Source: Eucalyptus grandis (lineage: Eukaryota > Streptophyta > Magnoliopsida > Myrtales > Myrtaceae). Taken from it: DNA of 64,000 bases. The DNA lies in the NCBI RefSeq assembly GCF_016545825.1, contig NC_052612.1, forward strand, positions 1,426,001 to 1,490,000. Direction: 5' to 3'. Shown one piece after another: positions 44,531 through 57,727 of the stretch. The notes beneath the pieces are model-generated. The model saw nothing but the letters and a program-made list of their open reading frames with translations. It was not told the origin of the DNA and did no database searches. A program made the translations under genes and the position numbers. The first letter of the stretch is position 1; the number at the start of each line of letters is the position of its first letter.

Positions 44531-46110
44531 ATTTCCTTGCGGAGTTCGACTACGTGCTGGAGTACAAGCCGAGGAAGGCTAACTCCATGGCGAACGCACT
44601 GAGTCGGAAGATGGAGCTGATGAGTAGCATGGTTAGTCGACCGGGTTATGCTTGGATTGACTGCATCAAGGAGGGATTAAAGCACGATCCAAGAGCTGAA
44701 GCTCTCATCGGGTATGCGAAGGAAGGCAAGATCCAACAATTCTGGTGTGAGGATGAGCTCCTCTACACCAAAGGAAGGCGGCTGTACGTGCCCTTCCATG
44801 AGAAGCTGAGGAAGAAGATCTTGCGCGAGTGCCATGACTCAAAGTGGGTGGGTCATCTAGGGATCCACCGCACATTAGCCCTCGTCGAAGATCGATATTA
44901 CTGGCATCAAACGCGGGATGATGTGGAAGCTTATGTGAAGACTTGGTTGGTGTGCCAATAAGACAAGCTAGAGCAATATTCATCGCCGGGCCTGTTGGAG
45001 CCGCTTCCCATTCCAACTCGTTCATGGGAAAGTGTTTCTATGGACTTTATCGTCAACCTGCCGAAGTCTGAAAGGTGTCGAACTCTCATGGTAGTGGTGG
45101 ACAGGCTCTCCAAGTACACGACTTTCATGCCTGCGACAAAGGATTGCTCAGCCGAGGAGGTAGCCAAGCTGTTCATGAAGTAGGTGGTCAAGTACTAGGG
45201 AGTCCTACAAACGATAGTGAGTGATCATGATCCTCGCATCATGGGGCGTTTCTAGTCCGAGTTGTTCAAGCTACTGGGGTCAGAGTTGAATCTTTCCACG
45301 AGTTTGCAACCCCAAACCGATGATCAGACAGAGCGGCTTAATGCACTCTTGGATATTTACCTCCAATACATGTGAGTACAACGTAAGCGAATTGGGCGAA
45401 GTTGATTGACGTAGCCCAGTTCTCCTACAACTTGCAGCGGAGCGAGTCGATCGGTCAGAGCTCATTTGAGATTGCAACTGGGTAGCAACTAAATACCCCG
45501 AGTGCAATCGCTTCAAGTTATTGAGGGAGTAGTTTTCCCGCGTATAAGTTCACCAAAGATTGGCAAGAGCAAGCTGACTTAGCACAGGCGTATCTACACA
45601 AGGCCTACAAGTGCATGAAGAAGCGAGCTGACAAGAAGCGACGGCATGTGGAGTTCTAAGTTGGGGACCAAGTGTTGGCCAAGCTACACGCTGTTCTCCA
45701 ATACAAGGATGTGCACAAGTGGTTGATCCGTCACTACGAGGGGTCATTTCGTGTACTACAACGGGTCGGAAAGGTTGCATACAAGTTGGAGTTACCACCA
45801 AAACTCAAGGTGCATTCGGTTTTTCATTTGAGTATGCTTAAGCCTTTCCAAGTTGATGAGGAAGATCCAGATCGAGGGGAGTCACAATGGGCACCACTCG
45901 GGGCAAAAACCTCGTATTATCGAGAAGACGAGCGTTTTGGCAGATTGAGTCATATGGAAGCGATACTATGCACCGAAGCAAGAATACTTGGCCTGATGGA
46001 AGGGTATTCTAGAGAATAAAGCAAGTTGGAAGCCCACAAAAGGTCTTTGGCAGTTCAAGAAGGAGATCAACGCCTTTCATGCCGAAGACGCGATGAGGGC
46101 GTCGCCTAAT
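44531..46110 (+). pseudogene. Gypsy integrase and C-terminal region
   Basis: Contains ANALSRK, the zinc-binding HLGIHRT with WLVCQ, the core SVSMDFIVNLPKS and VVVDRLSKYTTF, and near 45800 VHSVFHLSMLKPF, the region before a chromodomain. Stops punctuate it (44961, 45183, 45660). Confidence 0.88.
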
Positions 46111-46125
46111 TAGGTGGGGGAGAAC

Positions 46126-46560
46126 GTCATGGCCCAAAAGAAAGCTGATCCAAGAGGGTTCTAATGGACGATTGTGACACATCCGTGGATCAAGTGACCC
46201 TCGGCTTGTATCCCTAAAGTACTAGGGTTTTCTCAAGCTTCTAGAGTACTCCTGAGGGCGAGCGATATGGTAATTGTATTCGTATGTAATAAATGCAGGA
46301 AGTTGGTAGTTGGGGAGATGCGATCTCCACCGTTAGATCGAGGAGAGATCTACGGATACGGTTTGCCTTGTATTTTTATATATAGGGGTCTCCTCTCCCT
46401 CATTATACTTATCTCATTCACAAGTAATACAATCCAGAGCTTCTCTCTCTAGAGTTTCTCTTTCTAAAGATCCTTGTGAGTTGAGTGTGGGAAAGGCTAC
46501 TTGGGAGAAATCTTAAGGCTGTACGAGCAAGGGAACACTAGATCGATCGGCTTATGAAAA
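46126..46560 (+). repeat. Probable 3' LTR of the gypsy element
   Basis: A GGGGGAGAACG purine tract precedes TCATGGCCC, the expected LTR start with a decayed first base. A TATA box TTTATATATAGGGGTC (46375-46390) and a CT-rich leader follow. The right border was not fixed. Confidence 0.55.
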
Positions 46561-46799
46561 ATGATTCTAACATGTTGGATAGTATCATTTGGTCTAGCTT
46601 CTCCTTTGTGGAAGTCGAAGATTCTTAAAAAATATTTTCTTTCCCATTTTCTTTTCTTAGTCAATCCAGTTCTCTAGGTTGGTTTCGCATTTCTACCACA
46701 TCGGTTTTGTCTCTTCTAGTAGAGGTTTCTGTAAGAGCAACAAAGATCGATGTACTTTGTGGTGGTGGAAGAGAATACTCTATTCGTGACAAGGTCGAG

Positions 46800-48123
46800 A
46801 ATGGATTAGAAGGTTTGAATTTCCCTTCTCCAAGAAGTTCATCTTTCTTTTGAGTTTCTTTATTTTAGCTTTTGGTCTTTCAAGAAAATGATATCCCAAA
46901 TGCCGTCCCGATTCCAAGGCATCGAGCCGTTTTTTGAAGTCCATAAGCATCTTTTTGGTAGTCTTATCATATCTTTTGAGTTTCTTTTTACTTCAACTAT
47001 TTTGGAGTTAATTGTTTTGAAAGCATTGTTGTGTGCCAAAAGAGTCTCTAATTGCCAATTTAGTATGGCTTCAGTAATAGTAGTTTTCTTTTGCCTTCCA
47101 TGTTTGTTCACATCAGTTGGCACAAGCATTTTTGGGAAGTGACGATACTTTCCTTATGGATCAACAAATTCTTCGGCAACAAGAAAAGAAAGCTTTAAGC
47201 CTTTTCGATTAAGAGGGGGAAAGTCTACATCATGGAACATGGAGATAGAATGATTATATTTCTTTTGCTCTTCTTGGTTGAGTGATGTTTCATTTGAGAG
47301 TTCTAGTTGGTATGAATGCTTTTTGGCCCACTTTAGGATTGGCTTGTAGAACATGGAAATGGTTGATTTTTTACAAGGGGTAGAAGGAGGAGGCGAAGGT
47401 GGCAAAGTTGGTGATAATGAAGCATATGAAATTGGTGGAGATAGAGCATAAGAAATCATGATGAAATTTATCACTTTCTCCAAGGGTGTCAATTGAGAGA
47501 TCTCCATTCAAATGCCTTTGGTATATACCATCTTTTGGTTTTTAGGGTTTTCATCTGGGCTTTGTAGTTGGGTCCATTTCACCAGGAGAGTTTGTACAGT
47601 ATGAACACTAACAGAAAGGATCCCAAAAGCAATGACCATCTTTGTAGTAATGGACAAGATTTCCATTACTCTGGAAGTTTTTTTTTTTTTTTGATCTCTC
47701 TTAGAGATTGATTCTGGATTGGAAGATTCAATCATAAACAAAGTTTGGAAGATATAAGGACTTTCTTCCTTTTCTTTACCGAATTTAGTGGCGATAGTGC
47801 CATCCATTTTCCTCATAAATTCAAAATATGTTCTTGTTTTGGTACACCTTTTCTTAGTTGGTAATTCAAGTCTCAAGAAGAAGTTTGGCTAACTTTTCTT
47901 TGAGAATTTGCCTAGGGACATGGATGCAGGGTACCTAGTCATTTTGCATGGAGATGAAGAAGGCGTCTTCATTTCCATTTTGGAAATTTAGATCAAGAAT
48001 GTGATGCTGTACTCAATAGACCATTCGGTAGTGTAGTGTCACTGCAATGGAATCAATAGTCTAGGGTGCTCCAGTACGTGGGATTTGAACCTTCAAGAGG
48101 GAAAGTAGCTAAGGATCTGAAAG
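46800..48123 (-). pseudogene. Minus-strand retroelement or pararetrovirus-like polyprotein, downstream part
   Basis: Minus-strand frames at 47876-47508, 47507-47154 and 47129-46860 are Lys-, Ser- and Pro-rich and follow each other with small shifts, suggesting one decayed polyprotein. No RT, protease or integrase motif was found in it. It is cut by the solo LTR at 48124 and continues at 51424. An endogenous caulimovirid-like or unusual LTR element are both possible. I cannot decide between them. Confidence 0.4.
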
Positions 48124-51100
48124 TGTCATGCCATGATTCTCGAGCACGTGCCCATCCCTCAGTGGTCGATTAAATTGCGACGTTCTAGGACGAGTCGCCG
48201 ATCCATTCATTTTAATGCACATGTGGAAACATATAAATAAATCCCAAAACAACACAAAGATGAGATAGAAAAGCAGGACCATAATTTCACAACCAAAACA
48301 AGCCTTTATACACAGTCGACTAGTTTATATATACAATACTAGTCTAAGGACAGAAGTCTGTACAAACAGAAAATCTACAAGAGACTGGCTCTCAAAACAA
48401 AGCTATTCTAAGACTAGCTAGCCAGACACATTCGCCGATCCTTCGGTCTCCACAAGCTCTGGCGGCGTCGGGTCCTCCACCACACCATTAGGAGGGTCAG
48501 TTGCACTCTCATCTAGAGTGGCATCGACTACCATAGTGGAGATTTCAAAATCCTGGAGGGGACCTACTCTGAATCCATTAGGTATGTAGAGAAAGCATGC
48601 TCTGAATCGATGAGGCGCCCTATGAGGTAGGTTCTCTTCAACCCAGACGGTGGTCACTACCAATTCATAGACCAGTGACTTTTGGGATCGGGGTAGTTAA
48701 AAACCTGCTTGGTAACCCTCATGGGCTGGCAAAAACATTATGGAGGAATCGCCATCTAAGGACCTGAAAAAGGTTGAGCCTACGATGGGGTGAGACAATG
48801 TCTCAGCAAGTTCACCTCCTAAACTTCGACTAGGAAGGAAATACGCCTAAAAACAGTCTATGTACACACAAGATAGAGGACTTGCCTCCGTTCATTCTTG
48901 CACGTCAGTATAATTCATATTTTAAATCAATTCAGTTCAACTTAAACCATCGATCAATTGGTCCACTCAATTGGATACAATCAACACCATCTATCAATCA
49001 GTACCATCTACTAATTCAATCGATACGATCACTGCTCATACAAGCTGAAATAGATGGTTATAACTCTCACAAGTTGATATATAGATAGTAGCTCGCACAA
49101 GTTGATATATACTATAACTCACCCAAGCTAATATATAGATAGTAGCTCGCAAGTGTTGATATATATTATAACTCACCCAAGCTGATATAGTATATTACTC
49201 TCACAAGCTGACATATCAAGCTCTCATAGACTAATATAGTATATTGCTCTTACAAGCTAACAAGTAATTGCTCGCACAAGCTGTCGATAAATGCTCTCAC
49301 AAGCTGACGTGCAATAATGCTCTTACAAGCTGACAATTAACCATGTTAAAAATACCCGATAAAAATAATCGTGTGTTGGTACATGGTTGGCCTAAGCAAA
49401 ACGCAATATATTTCTTTTAAAAAATCTCACTATTTAATATAGCGAATAAACACATTTTTGGCGTTAAAAACTGACACCTGGTATTTTCTAATTAAAATAC
49501 CGAAATTTCAAAATTTTGGAATAATTACCCAAAATTACAATTACCACTCAATTTGCACAAATTAGCACTCATTTAAATAAACCCAGCACACCATTGCAAT
49601 CAGCACGAAATTTCGGTCACCGACTATCCTGGTATAATTTCCTAAAAAAAATAATTAATTAAATAAATACCAAAAATAATTAAATAAATGCAATTAAATG
49701 ACAAAAATAGAAACTTAGGCCATAAATGCCTAATTAAACATCGAAACGGACCCAAAAATTTTCCGAACCAATCTAGATAAATAACACAACTTATCTAGTC
49801 CCTAATTTAACCGTTCTAACCACCTAACATGCAAAACCGAATAATTAAATCACTAATATGTTCTAACTAACCACTTAAACCATAATTAGCCTAATCTAAA
49901 CAACCCTTAAGCATCATTAACTCCCTAAGTAGAGTTTAGCAAGTAAACTCATCGGTTTAGTGATTCTGTGAGTCTATGACGACGGTGACACGGAGACGAG
50001 CAATAAATCTCCTAGCGGTGACACCAAACAAGACCCGGAAGAGGCCTAAAATTGGCCCAATGGCTCACGGCTTGGCTGAGGGCTTCCGGCTCTATCCTTG
50101 GGTCAAAAGAGGTTGCTCGGGGCTCGACTTGGGCTGAAATGGGCTAGGTGGGTGGCTAGGTGGGTAGGCAGCGCTTCCGGCGGCTGGACCAAGACGACGG
50201 CGACCGGGGCGATGACGGAGGAGGCTCAAACAATGAGCTGCAGGTGGAACGAGCGGCGGGCGGGTGCGTGGGACTCGGCGGTAGTGACGACCTCGGGCGA
50301 AGGGCGGAGGAGCTCCGGTAGCTTGGGTAGGCATGCGACGGCTAGGGGGAGGGAGCTGCTTGGTTTCTCTGCAAATTTTGGAGCTTCAAAGTGCCAACAA
50401 TGGAAAAAGTAGGCCTGCTGAAGAAGAAGGAGATAGCTGAAGACTTGGAGGGTCCCTCTTGCCTCCAAAGTCCACCTTTCTATCCCTTTGGTCTCTTGGC
50501 AAGGCCCCACCAGCCTTGGCTGTCTTCCATGGCCCTTTGGAAGCCCTCAAACTTCCATAGCAAGCCAACCAAGTGGTCCAAATATTCCCCCTCCCATGGC
50601 CTACGAATTTTGTAACATTTTCCGCAAAATTGAACCCAATTCCTCTCCAATTGAGCCTAATTCAGTCCCTATAAATCCAACCAAGATGCCCTTGAAAAAT
50701 TAGCATTTTCCTAATCAATTGAATCAACTTAAATCCCAAAAACACAACCAAAAATGGCCCTCTGATTTTTCGGTAAAAAATGGCCCTACTTTGAATTTTT
50801 CGCCAAAAATCCCGGTTTGCGAAAAATCTTCGAGGGATGAGTTGACATTCATAAAATGAATCATGACATGACATAACTTTCAATTTCTGAAATCGGGTTC
50901 AAATTCACAGCTAATTTCAATTAGCGCGATTTTAGCGTAATCTAGCTTACCGTGTAGCTTTTATGATTTTTTTAGTGCAATTAACCCGTGGTTGATTAAT
51001 TTCGAGCCACAATGTATATATCTTTGACTCAATGGCAACTCTCGGTTGTCATGAAAATCTCAAGGTTTCAAATATGGACACAAGGTACCAAAACAACAGA

Positions 51101-51423
51101 AAAATCGTTCTGGTGCCAATCGACGATAATTTTGCATTCAGGTCCAATCACTCACACTTTAATCACATACTTAAGTCGAATCGACCTATCTCTGATCTCT
51201 GATTTATTTTTAACTATATCAAATGACCCTTGCAGACTAGCACAATTAAGCAGTTGATTTCTGGTCGAATTCTCAAGTTTATTGCGTTAAAATCCCTTAA
51301 CGGTTTCACTTGATAAACTAGTTATCTCATGAGTGATTAGCTTAGAGAATAGAATTATAGTCGCATCGATGAAAAGCCCAATTTATTCAATTGAAAACAA
51401 ATTCTGAAATTCAGGATGTCACA
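48124..51423 (-). mobile_element. Solo LTR (3.3 kb) of a Tekay/Del-like gypsy, with target duplication
   Basis: In minus-strand sense it starts TGTGACATCCTGAATTTC and ends GGCATGACA. The pentamer GAAAG flanks it on both sides (48119-48123, 51424-51428), proving a single insertion later reduced to one LTR. No internal domain remains. The TGTGACATCC start and length fit Tekay/Del chromoviruses. It holds a GC-rich patch (50040-50360) and a tandem array near 49030-49340. It splits the minus-strand element. Confidence 0.85.
49030..49340. repeat. Tandem array of roughly 35-40-bp units inside the solo LTR
   Basis: Units built on CTCACAAGCTGA/CTCGCACAAGTTGA plus ATATA repeat about eight times with drift. 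The second LTR at 61629 has a different minisatellite in the matching place. Confidence 0.8.
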
Positions 51424-52072
51424 GAAAGAGCAACATTGAAATCTTGATATAGGGTTATAAAGACTGTCCTAGCATTCAAAGTGGTTTGGATGATGCCAAA
51501 ACAAGCATGCTAGTATTCTAGGAACTGAGTGTCTAGTAGGGTCATCTTGGCCACAACTAGCAAGCCTTTTTGACCATGGAAAGTGAGTGCAAGACGGACA
51601 GCTCTATAGTGGATATGAGAGTATCGTTGTTGGGTCCACTATTTGGGAGATTCTAGAGGGATTTATAGAGTAACAAAGTACTCCTTTTCAGTGGTTGGAA
51701 TATGATGCTGATCAAACTTGGAAGACTACATGTATTCTTTCACTTCTTTGGGAGTTTGACGAATAAGATGTCGGATAGAATGTATGGGGGAAAATGATGA
51801 AAATGGTTTAACAAAAGCAAAATATGGGTTCATAAGAGGAAGTTGAGTTTCAAATTTCTTTGTGTCATCACTAAAAGAGATCTCATAAAAATAGTTAATC
51901 TTAGAAGAATTTGACATACGCAAGTCTGAAAGAGAAGAGGATGATGGAGATGAAGTAAGAGTAAAAGGTGCATTGAGAGTTTCAGGGTCAGTCATGATGA
52001 TGAGAAGACCTTTTCAGTATTGGATTCATAATCTGAGCACATGGAACTAACCAAGTTGCAAATGAAACCATG
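51424..52072 (-). pseudogene. Minus-strand retroelement or pararetrovirus-like unit, 5' coding part
   Basis: A frame starting with an ATG at 51995 (MTDPETLNAPF...) follows a tRNA primer site by about 80 bases and runs to 51726. More of the same kind of sequence reaches the target duplication at 51424-51428. Removal of the solo LTR would make it continuous with 48123 leftward. Family not resolved. Described as broken, with no attempt to reconstruct it. Confidence 0.4.
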
Positions 52073-52084
52073 GCTTTAATACCA
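52073..52084 (-). promoter_or_regulatory. Primer binding site of the minus-strand element
   Basis: Minus strand TGGTATTAAAGC, 10 of 12 identical to the initiator-Met tRNA site TGGTATCAGAGC. Confidence 0.7.
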
Positions 52085-52567
52085 ATGAGGGGATTGATGT
52101 TTAGAACTATGGAAGACCAGTTCAGTTGTAGCAAGTATACTATCCCATAATAGGCGAACCTCTATTCAAGCCTTCCAGAGACTGCCTTTTAGCTTTGAAC
52201 TACTCAGAAATTTGGATCAAAGCATAAAGATGCTAAAAAATGCCATGATAGTAACATCACTAATTTAGCCAAGTTGCATTTCTCAGAAGATCCTACTAGG
52301 CTAAAGAAAAAGAAGTGTTTAGAAAGACATTGAGAAAATTTGCTTAAGCATGGACTTTACTTTAAGGGACTCTGCCTAAAACATTACATCCTCTGTGCGT
52401 TTTATGGGCATTAAAAGGTCACAAAAAACAAAGACCAAGCTCATGGGTCTTAAAAAAAATAAAGGCTCTAGGATTCCCAGTTGGGAATTATTCTAGATGA
52501 TAAGAACAGTGACTATGAACAATGATTTCCCTAACCTATTGTTCAATCGCTCGCATTTCTTAACAAT
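52085..52567. other. Short region between two opposed primer sites
   Basis: No gene recognised. It should contain the 5' LTR or promoter of both the minus-strand element (to its left) and the plus-strand copia (to its right), which leaves little room for two complete LTRs. Confidence 0.4.
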
Positions 52568-52579
52568 TGGTATCAAAGG
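52568..52579 (+). promoter_or_regulatory. Primer binding site of the plus-strand copia
   Basis: TGGTATCAAAGG, 10 of 12 identical to the initiator-Met tRNA site, 28 bases before the gag start. Confidence 0.75.
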
Positions 52580-52606
52580 TAGGCTTGGCTAAGTTGAAGC
52601 AAATCA

Positions 52607-54960
52607 ATGATAACTGGAGAATTAAAAGTAAGAATTGATAGACTTGATTGGAAGAATTTTTGTTTTTGGAAGATACGAATTAAAGATTATCTCTATCAAA
52701 TGAAACTACACTTGCCTATGTTTGGGAAGAAGTCAGAGATGATGAAACAAGCTGACTGGGAATTGATAGATAGACTAGCCATGGGTGTTACTCATTTAAT
52801 ATTAGCTCGTAATGTCGCGTTCAAAATCATGAAGGAGAAGACTACTGTTGTTTGATGAAGGCCGTATTGGATATGTACGAGAAGCCATCTGCGATCAATA
52901 AGTTCTATTTGATGCAATGTCTATTTAACTTGAATATGAGTATAGGTCGTCAGTTATAGATCATATCATTGATTCAATGTGATTGTCAATTAATTGAATT
53001 TAGTTAATGTTGAATTTGAAGATGAGATGTGTGTTTTGATTCTAAATCCCTATTGCTTGATAGTTGAAATACTACTGTTACTGCTATTAGTAATTCTTTT
53101 AGGTCAACAAGCTTGACATTTGATGGGGTTTGAGATTTAATTCTGAGTGAGGACATCCATAGAAGAGAATTTAGCCACCTTGCTTTTGCTTCTTTAGTAG
53201 GTGAAGTTAGAGGAAGAACTAATGCATATGTTAGCAGTAGCAGTATACGATGTAGTTAGTCTAGGACTGGTGGTGCTGTTTGTTGGAGCTATGACAAAAT
53301 GGCATCTTAGAAGGAATTGCCTAAGCTGAAGAATAAGAAGGGCAAATAAATTACAGTTGATTTTGTAGATGATGTTGTAGTTGCGATTGAAGGTAATTCT
53401 TATGATGCCAATTTTGTCTTGTCTATCACTAATGATTCATCGTTTGATGGATGGTTGTTTTTTTCATGCTACGCCAAATAAAAACCGGTTTACTACTTTT
53501 CAATGTAAAGTGTAGCTGGGGAACAACATTAAATGCGATGTTGTTGGTGTTGACAATGTTAGAGTTAGAATACATGATCATATTATAAGGACATTGATTG
53601 GAGTGAGGCATGTTTTAGAATTGAAGAAAAACTTGATTTTAATTTCCTTGAGTGCCCTAAATTTAGGTGGGTCTCGATATATATAATGAAAGGAATCAAT
53701 CATAGTGTCCTATATGAATTTCAAGGTGAGACAGTGACAAATTTCGCATCGAAGACATCAGGTGCATTTGTTCAAGAGTCTGAATTGTGACATACATCTT
53801 TGGGACACATTGGCGAGAGAAGCTTGAAGATTTTAAGTGAAAGAAATATGTTATGTGGTTATATTACTAATGAACTGAATATATACAAGTGTTATAATTT
53901 AGATTAACAAGAGAGTGCAATTCAGTATGACTGTTAGATAAACCATGGAAACATTTGTAAATTGTTGCGGTTTCCTTCGAAGAAGAGTGTTAGATTTATG
54001 CTAATAATTGTTGATGACTACTCAATGAAGACATGGGTGTTTGTGGTTAAGCACAAGTTTGATGCTGTTGTTAGGATCAGGTAATTGAGAGCTTTGATTG
54101 AAAATGAGACTGATAAAATGATCAAGCAATTGCGGATAGACAGTAGTATGGAGTTTTACTCAAAACTATTAAAACGAATTCTGTATGAAGGAAAGCATAG
54201 TGAAATATGATACTATTGTTAATGAACCATAGCATGTTACGAAATTGATAAGCAAAACACTACTAAAGACGGCCTTTAAATACTTTCTAATATTGGTATG
54301 ACCAAGATATTCCTTGCGGATGCGCTTAGTATGGTGAGTTATTTGATAAATAGGTCCCCATTGACTGTGATTGGATGTTGGACTCCTGAAGAATGTGGTC
54401 ATGTAATATTACCGATTATTCTATCCTTAGAATGTTTGGTTACTCATGTTATATTTGAGCAAGTTATGATAAGCTAGATGAAACAATAAGAAATTTTATG
54501 GTCTTAGGTTTTGCACAAGGTGAGTGGGGCTATTATTTGTGGTACTCGGAAATAAATTCACCCGTGATCAATAGAGAAGTTACATTTGATGAGTTTCTAG
54601 TACTTTTGCCTAGGAATAATTTTAGCAATGTTCATAGATTTGAACGGTGTTTAGCTGGAGCTGGAGTTGTAATTAGAAACTCCTAAGGTGATGAGTACTG
54701 GCATGGTAATCGACACAGATGATGCTTATAGAGAGGTGGAGCATATAGAACCAACAGTTGTTGTAATTACTAATATTAACAAAGTATGTGTTTGATCTCC
54801 TGATATGTAAGCACGCTACAATGGTTTCGCTTTATCTATGGTTGATGAGGTTGTGTTAGAAACTCTTTGTGGAGTAGTTAAAGGTGTATGTGAAGTTGGT
54901 GTTCTGATGAGGTCCTCGGTTATGGTGAAGTTCAAGTAAGGTTTGGACTTGGATAAAATT
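52607..54960 (+). pseudogene. Decayed Ty1-copia gag-pol
   Basis: Gag opens with LDWKNFCFWKIRIKDYLYQM and DWELIDRLAMGVTHLILARN. Later pieces are HTSLGHIGERSLKILSER (gag-pre-integrase zinc region), LIIVDDYSMKTWVF (integrase core aspartate region) and LINRSPLTVI...WTPEE. Frames are short and many stops occur. No intact RT YVDD was found before 54960. Inactive. Confidence 0.8.
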
Positions 54961-55284
54961 TATGGCGGTTGAGCCCATAAGGCGTTATGGAAGAGTAGCA
55001 ATAGAGTTCGATTTTTTGGCAAAACGATTGTGACTTGGTTTAAACATCAAGTCAATGTATATATTATTAAAATATGTCTCAAATTTAACTCCATGAACAA
55101 AACCTGACTCAAGATAAATTATTATTATTTTGTGGATGCTCAAATATATGTCACTAAAATTCAAATTTATTTCGGGTGTTAAAGAATCTACGTTGGACAA
55201 GGATTCCGAGATAAAATAGAGAAAGGAAATATACGGACATGAATATTATCAATAAGCCTTTATAAAAAAAAAATTATCAATAAG

Positions 55285-55819
55285 CGTTGGAGATGTTGGG
55301 CTGAATTGGAAAGTCAATCTGTGATGTTAAATTCGACTTTGACTCGGTCAATGTTAGAGAAAGGGATAAGAAGAAATTAAAGATAAGGAAATCTTTCCCT
55401 GCAGAAGTCGGTTTGGGAGATTTGTTTTTATATCTTTATATATTCTTGGATTTTAGTTTAAGCTGTTGTTGATCAAAGTGCAGATCTTTGTGCCGTACGT
55501 GTCCAGGAAAACAAAGAAGGGTGTTATTCAAGGGGATGCTTGGTGTTGGTTTTGTTTATGAATTACATCCAAAAAGATTTAGTATTCAACCCGATTAAAT
55601 TTTGTGAGTTCAAGATTTGTTAATTTCTTTCGTAAAATTAAGAGATTATTTTGCGAGAAATTGTGAAGCTAAATATTACGTGAGTTATTTGGAGTAATTA
55701 GGGCTTAAAACTATTGAGAGTATCTGAGTAACTCGAGTATAGTTGTAAGCTCCATGTGTCACTTGATTTATAATGAAATTTGTTATTGTTATCCTTGTGG
55801 ACATAGGGAACCACGTAAT

Positions 55820-55823
<4 letters not shown>
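55285..55823 (+). repeat. Possible 3' LTR of the plus-strand copia
   Basis: Begins near GTTGGAGATGTTGGGCTG, has a TATATCTTTATATATTC TATA-like segment near 55430, and ends before the TA repeat. No confirmed 5' partner. Confidence 0.3.

Positions 55824-55852
<29 letters not shown>
55824..55852. repeat. (TA)n microsatellite
   Basis: About 14 TA dinucleotides. Confidence 0.95.
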
Positions 55853-55855
<3 letters not shown>

Positions 55856-57727
55856 CTTATGTTTATTTTATAATTGATCTCTTGGTTTCCACAATATCTT
55901 AAGTCGAATCCGTTCGCATCACCTAGTCACAACCTTTGTGCTTCATTTAGATGTTTCTCTCATCGCCTTGTTTATGTTTATGCTAAGGTGGAGTCACCCA
56001 TCTCAATACGCTCAACACTTTCAATTTTCTTACAGAGTAATGACCGGAAGAGGGATTAACAAAAGCTAAAAAGGAAAACTGTGGACAGCACTTGACCGAG
56101 TCTCCTCTTCACTGACTACACGCTTCCCACTGTTTCAAAATTCCCAACCTCGTGTGTCATTGCGTGAGTGAATTGCATGGTGTTTGTGTCGGCCGAATCC
56201 TATTCAGCAGCCAAGCGTCTTGTTTTTGACCCCGTGAAAGTTGTGGGTTGCCTTGTGTCATTTGTCTGAACGTGAACTCTTGCCGTAATTTCGTTTGAAC
56301 TGTGGGCCCTAATCAAGTGAGGATTGGTCATCACGGTTAATTTCATTACAGATAATTTACATGTCGCATTCTTTAAAGAAATCCTTCATGACATATCGTA
56401 CACATTCATCAGATTTCGTAGTTGCATATTAGGAGAAAAGTCACCAAAATCTCATGGTAAACTCAATTCGGTATCCTGCATTTAGGAAAATGTGCATTAT
56501 TCAGTTTACAGTAGTCACGTGTTTAGTTTCGGGTCAAGCTCGAGAGGGATCATGTCTCAGGGTCATGACATGGTGGTGAATGTTTTTTGCTTGACTCGTA
56601 TTGGGTTACTTTGTGCATTTTTATTCCTTCTTACCCTTTTGATGCGTGCCTCTGATTTATTCATGTAGTCTGTGTTGTGATTCATTTCCCTAGACAGATG
56701 GGTAGCTCACATGCTCTAGGATCATATTCAACTTAAAAATATCACATGGACACTTCATGGACAATCACTTTGGGACTCATAATTGGATGAAATACCCACA
56801 TGTGACACTTATTAATTAACAATCAAGTTATACTGAAATGTCATTAGTTAAGCGATTCCAGGGACAAAAAAGTTGGAGCGACAGACCAAATAGTTTGGGC
56901 ACTAAATTGTTCATATAACGTTTTGGCATTGAAATGATCGGTTTTGAAATTTTCATATAAAATATTTGAAAATAGTGTGGTTCATAATTTATGTACTGAA
57001 CAACGTCATGGAATCTATCGAATTTTCATTGACGAACTTGGAGTTAAATTGGTTCCCAAATGTTCCCTTGCATTAATCCTCATAGTTGATCAAAGAGAAG
57101 CAGTCCATTTTCCCAAGTCCTTAGCTCTATTGTTCAATCTCAAAACAGAGCAAGGACAGAGAAAATACAAATGCGAAATTACGAGAGGTGAAGAAAATTT
57201 CACTCCTCATGTTTTTTAGGAAAATAAATAGATATTTGTGATTTTAAATGAGACTATTGGGAGAGAATGCTTGCTCCACAATTTTGCTCCTCAGACCCGC
57301 GAAAAAAAAGAAGAAGATAATTAATGGCAGAGTTAAAATATTTGATTTATGATTTTTGCTTCTAGCTCATGTCGCCTTTTTTGTCAATTTCCAATTGTAT
57401 AAATTATAGAGCAAGAAATTTATAAATAATCAATATAATCGGAAATTTTTATAAATGACCTCTTTAGTACAAAAACTTTTTAAAATGCCCATTTAAGTGA
57501 CTCCGGCGAGCCACATCAATTTTTTGGGCAAATTAAAATCATCGGACTCATTTAAATGACCGATTTTCAAAGTTTGCAGCACATATATAATGGTTTAAAA
57601 AATTTCATCTTTAAAATCAGCATCATATAATAGTTGGGGCACTAACAACGTGTTTTTCCAGCTACAGTTGGATGGAGACATAAAATGTTTCAAGCTTCGT
57701 TGACCACATATTAGGTCAAAAAAAGAA
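55853..57727. other. No gene recognised
   Basis: AT-rich intergenic DNA. The 91-codon frame at 56944-57219 has no family likeness that I can see. Confidence 0.4.
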
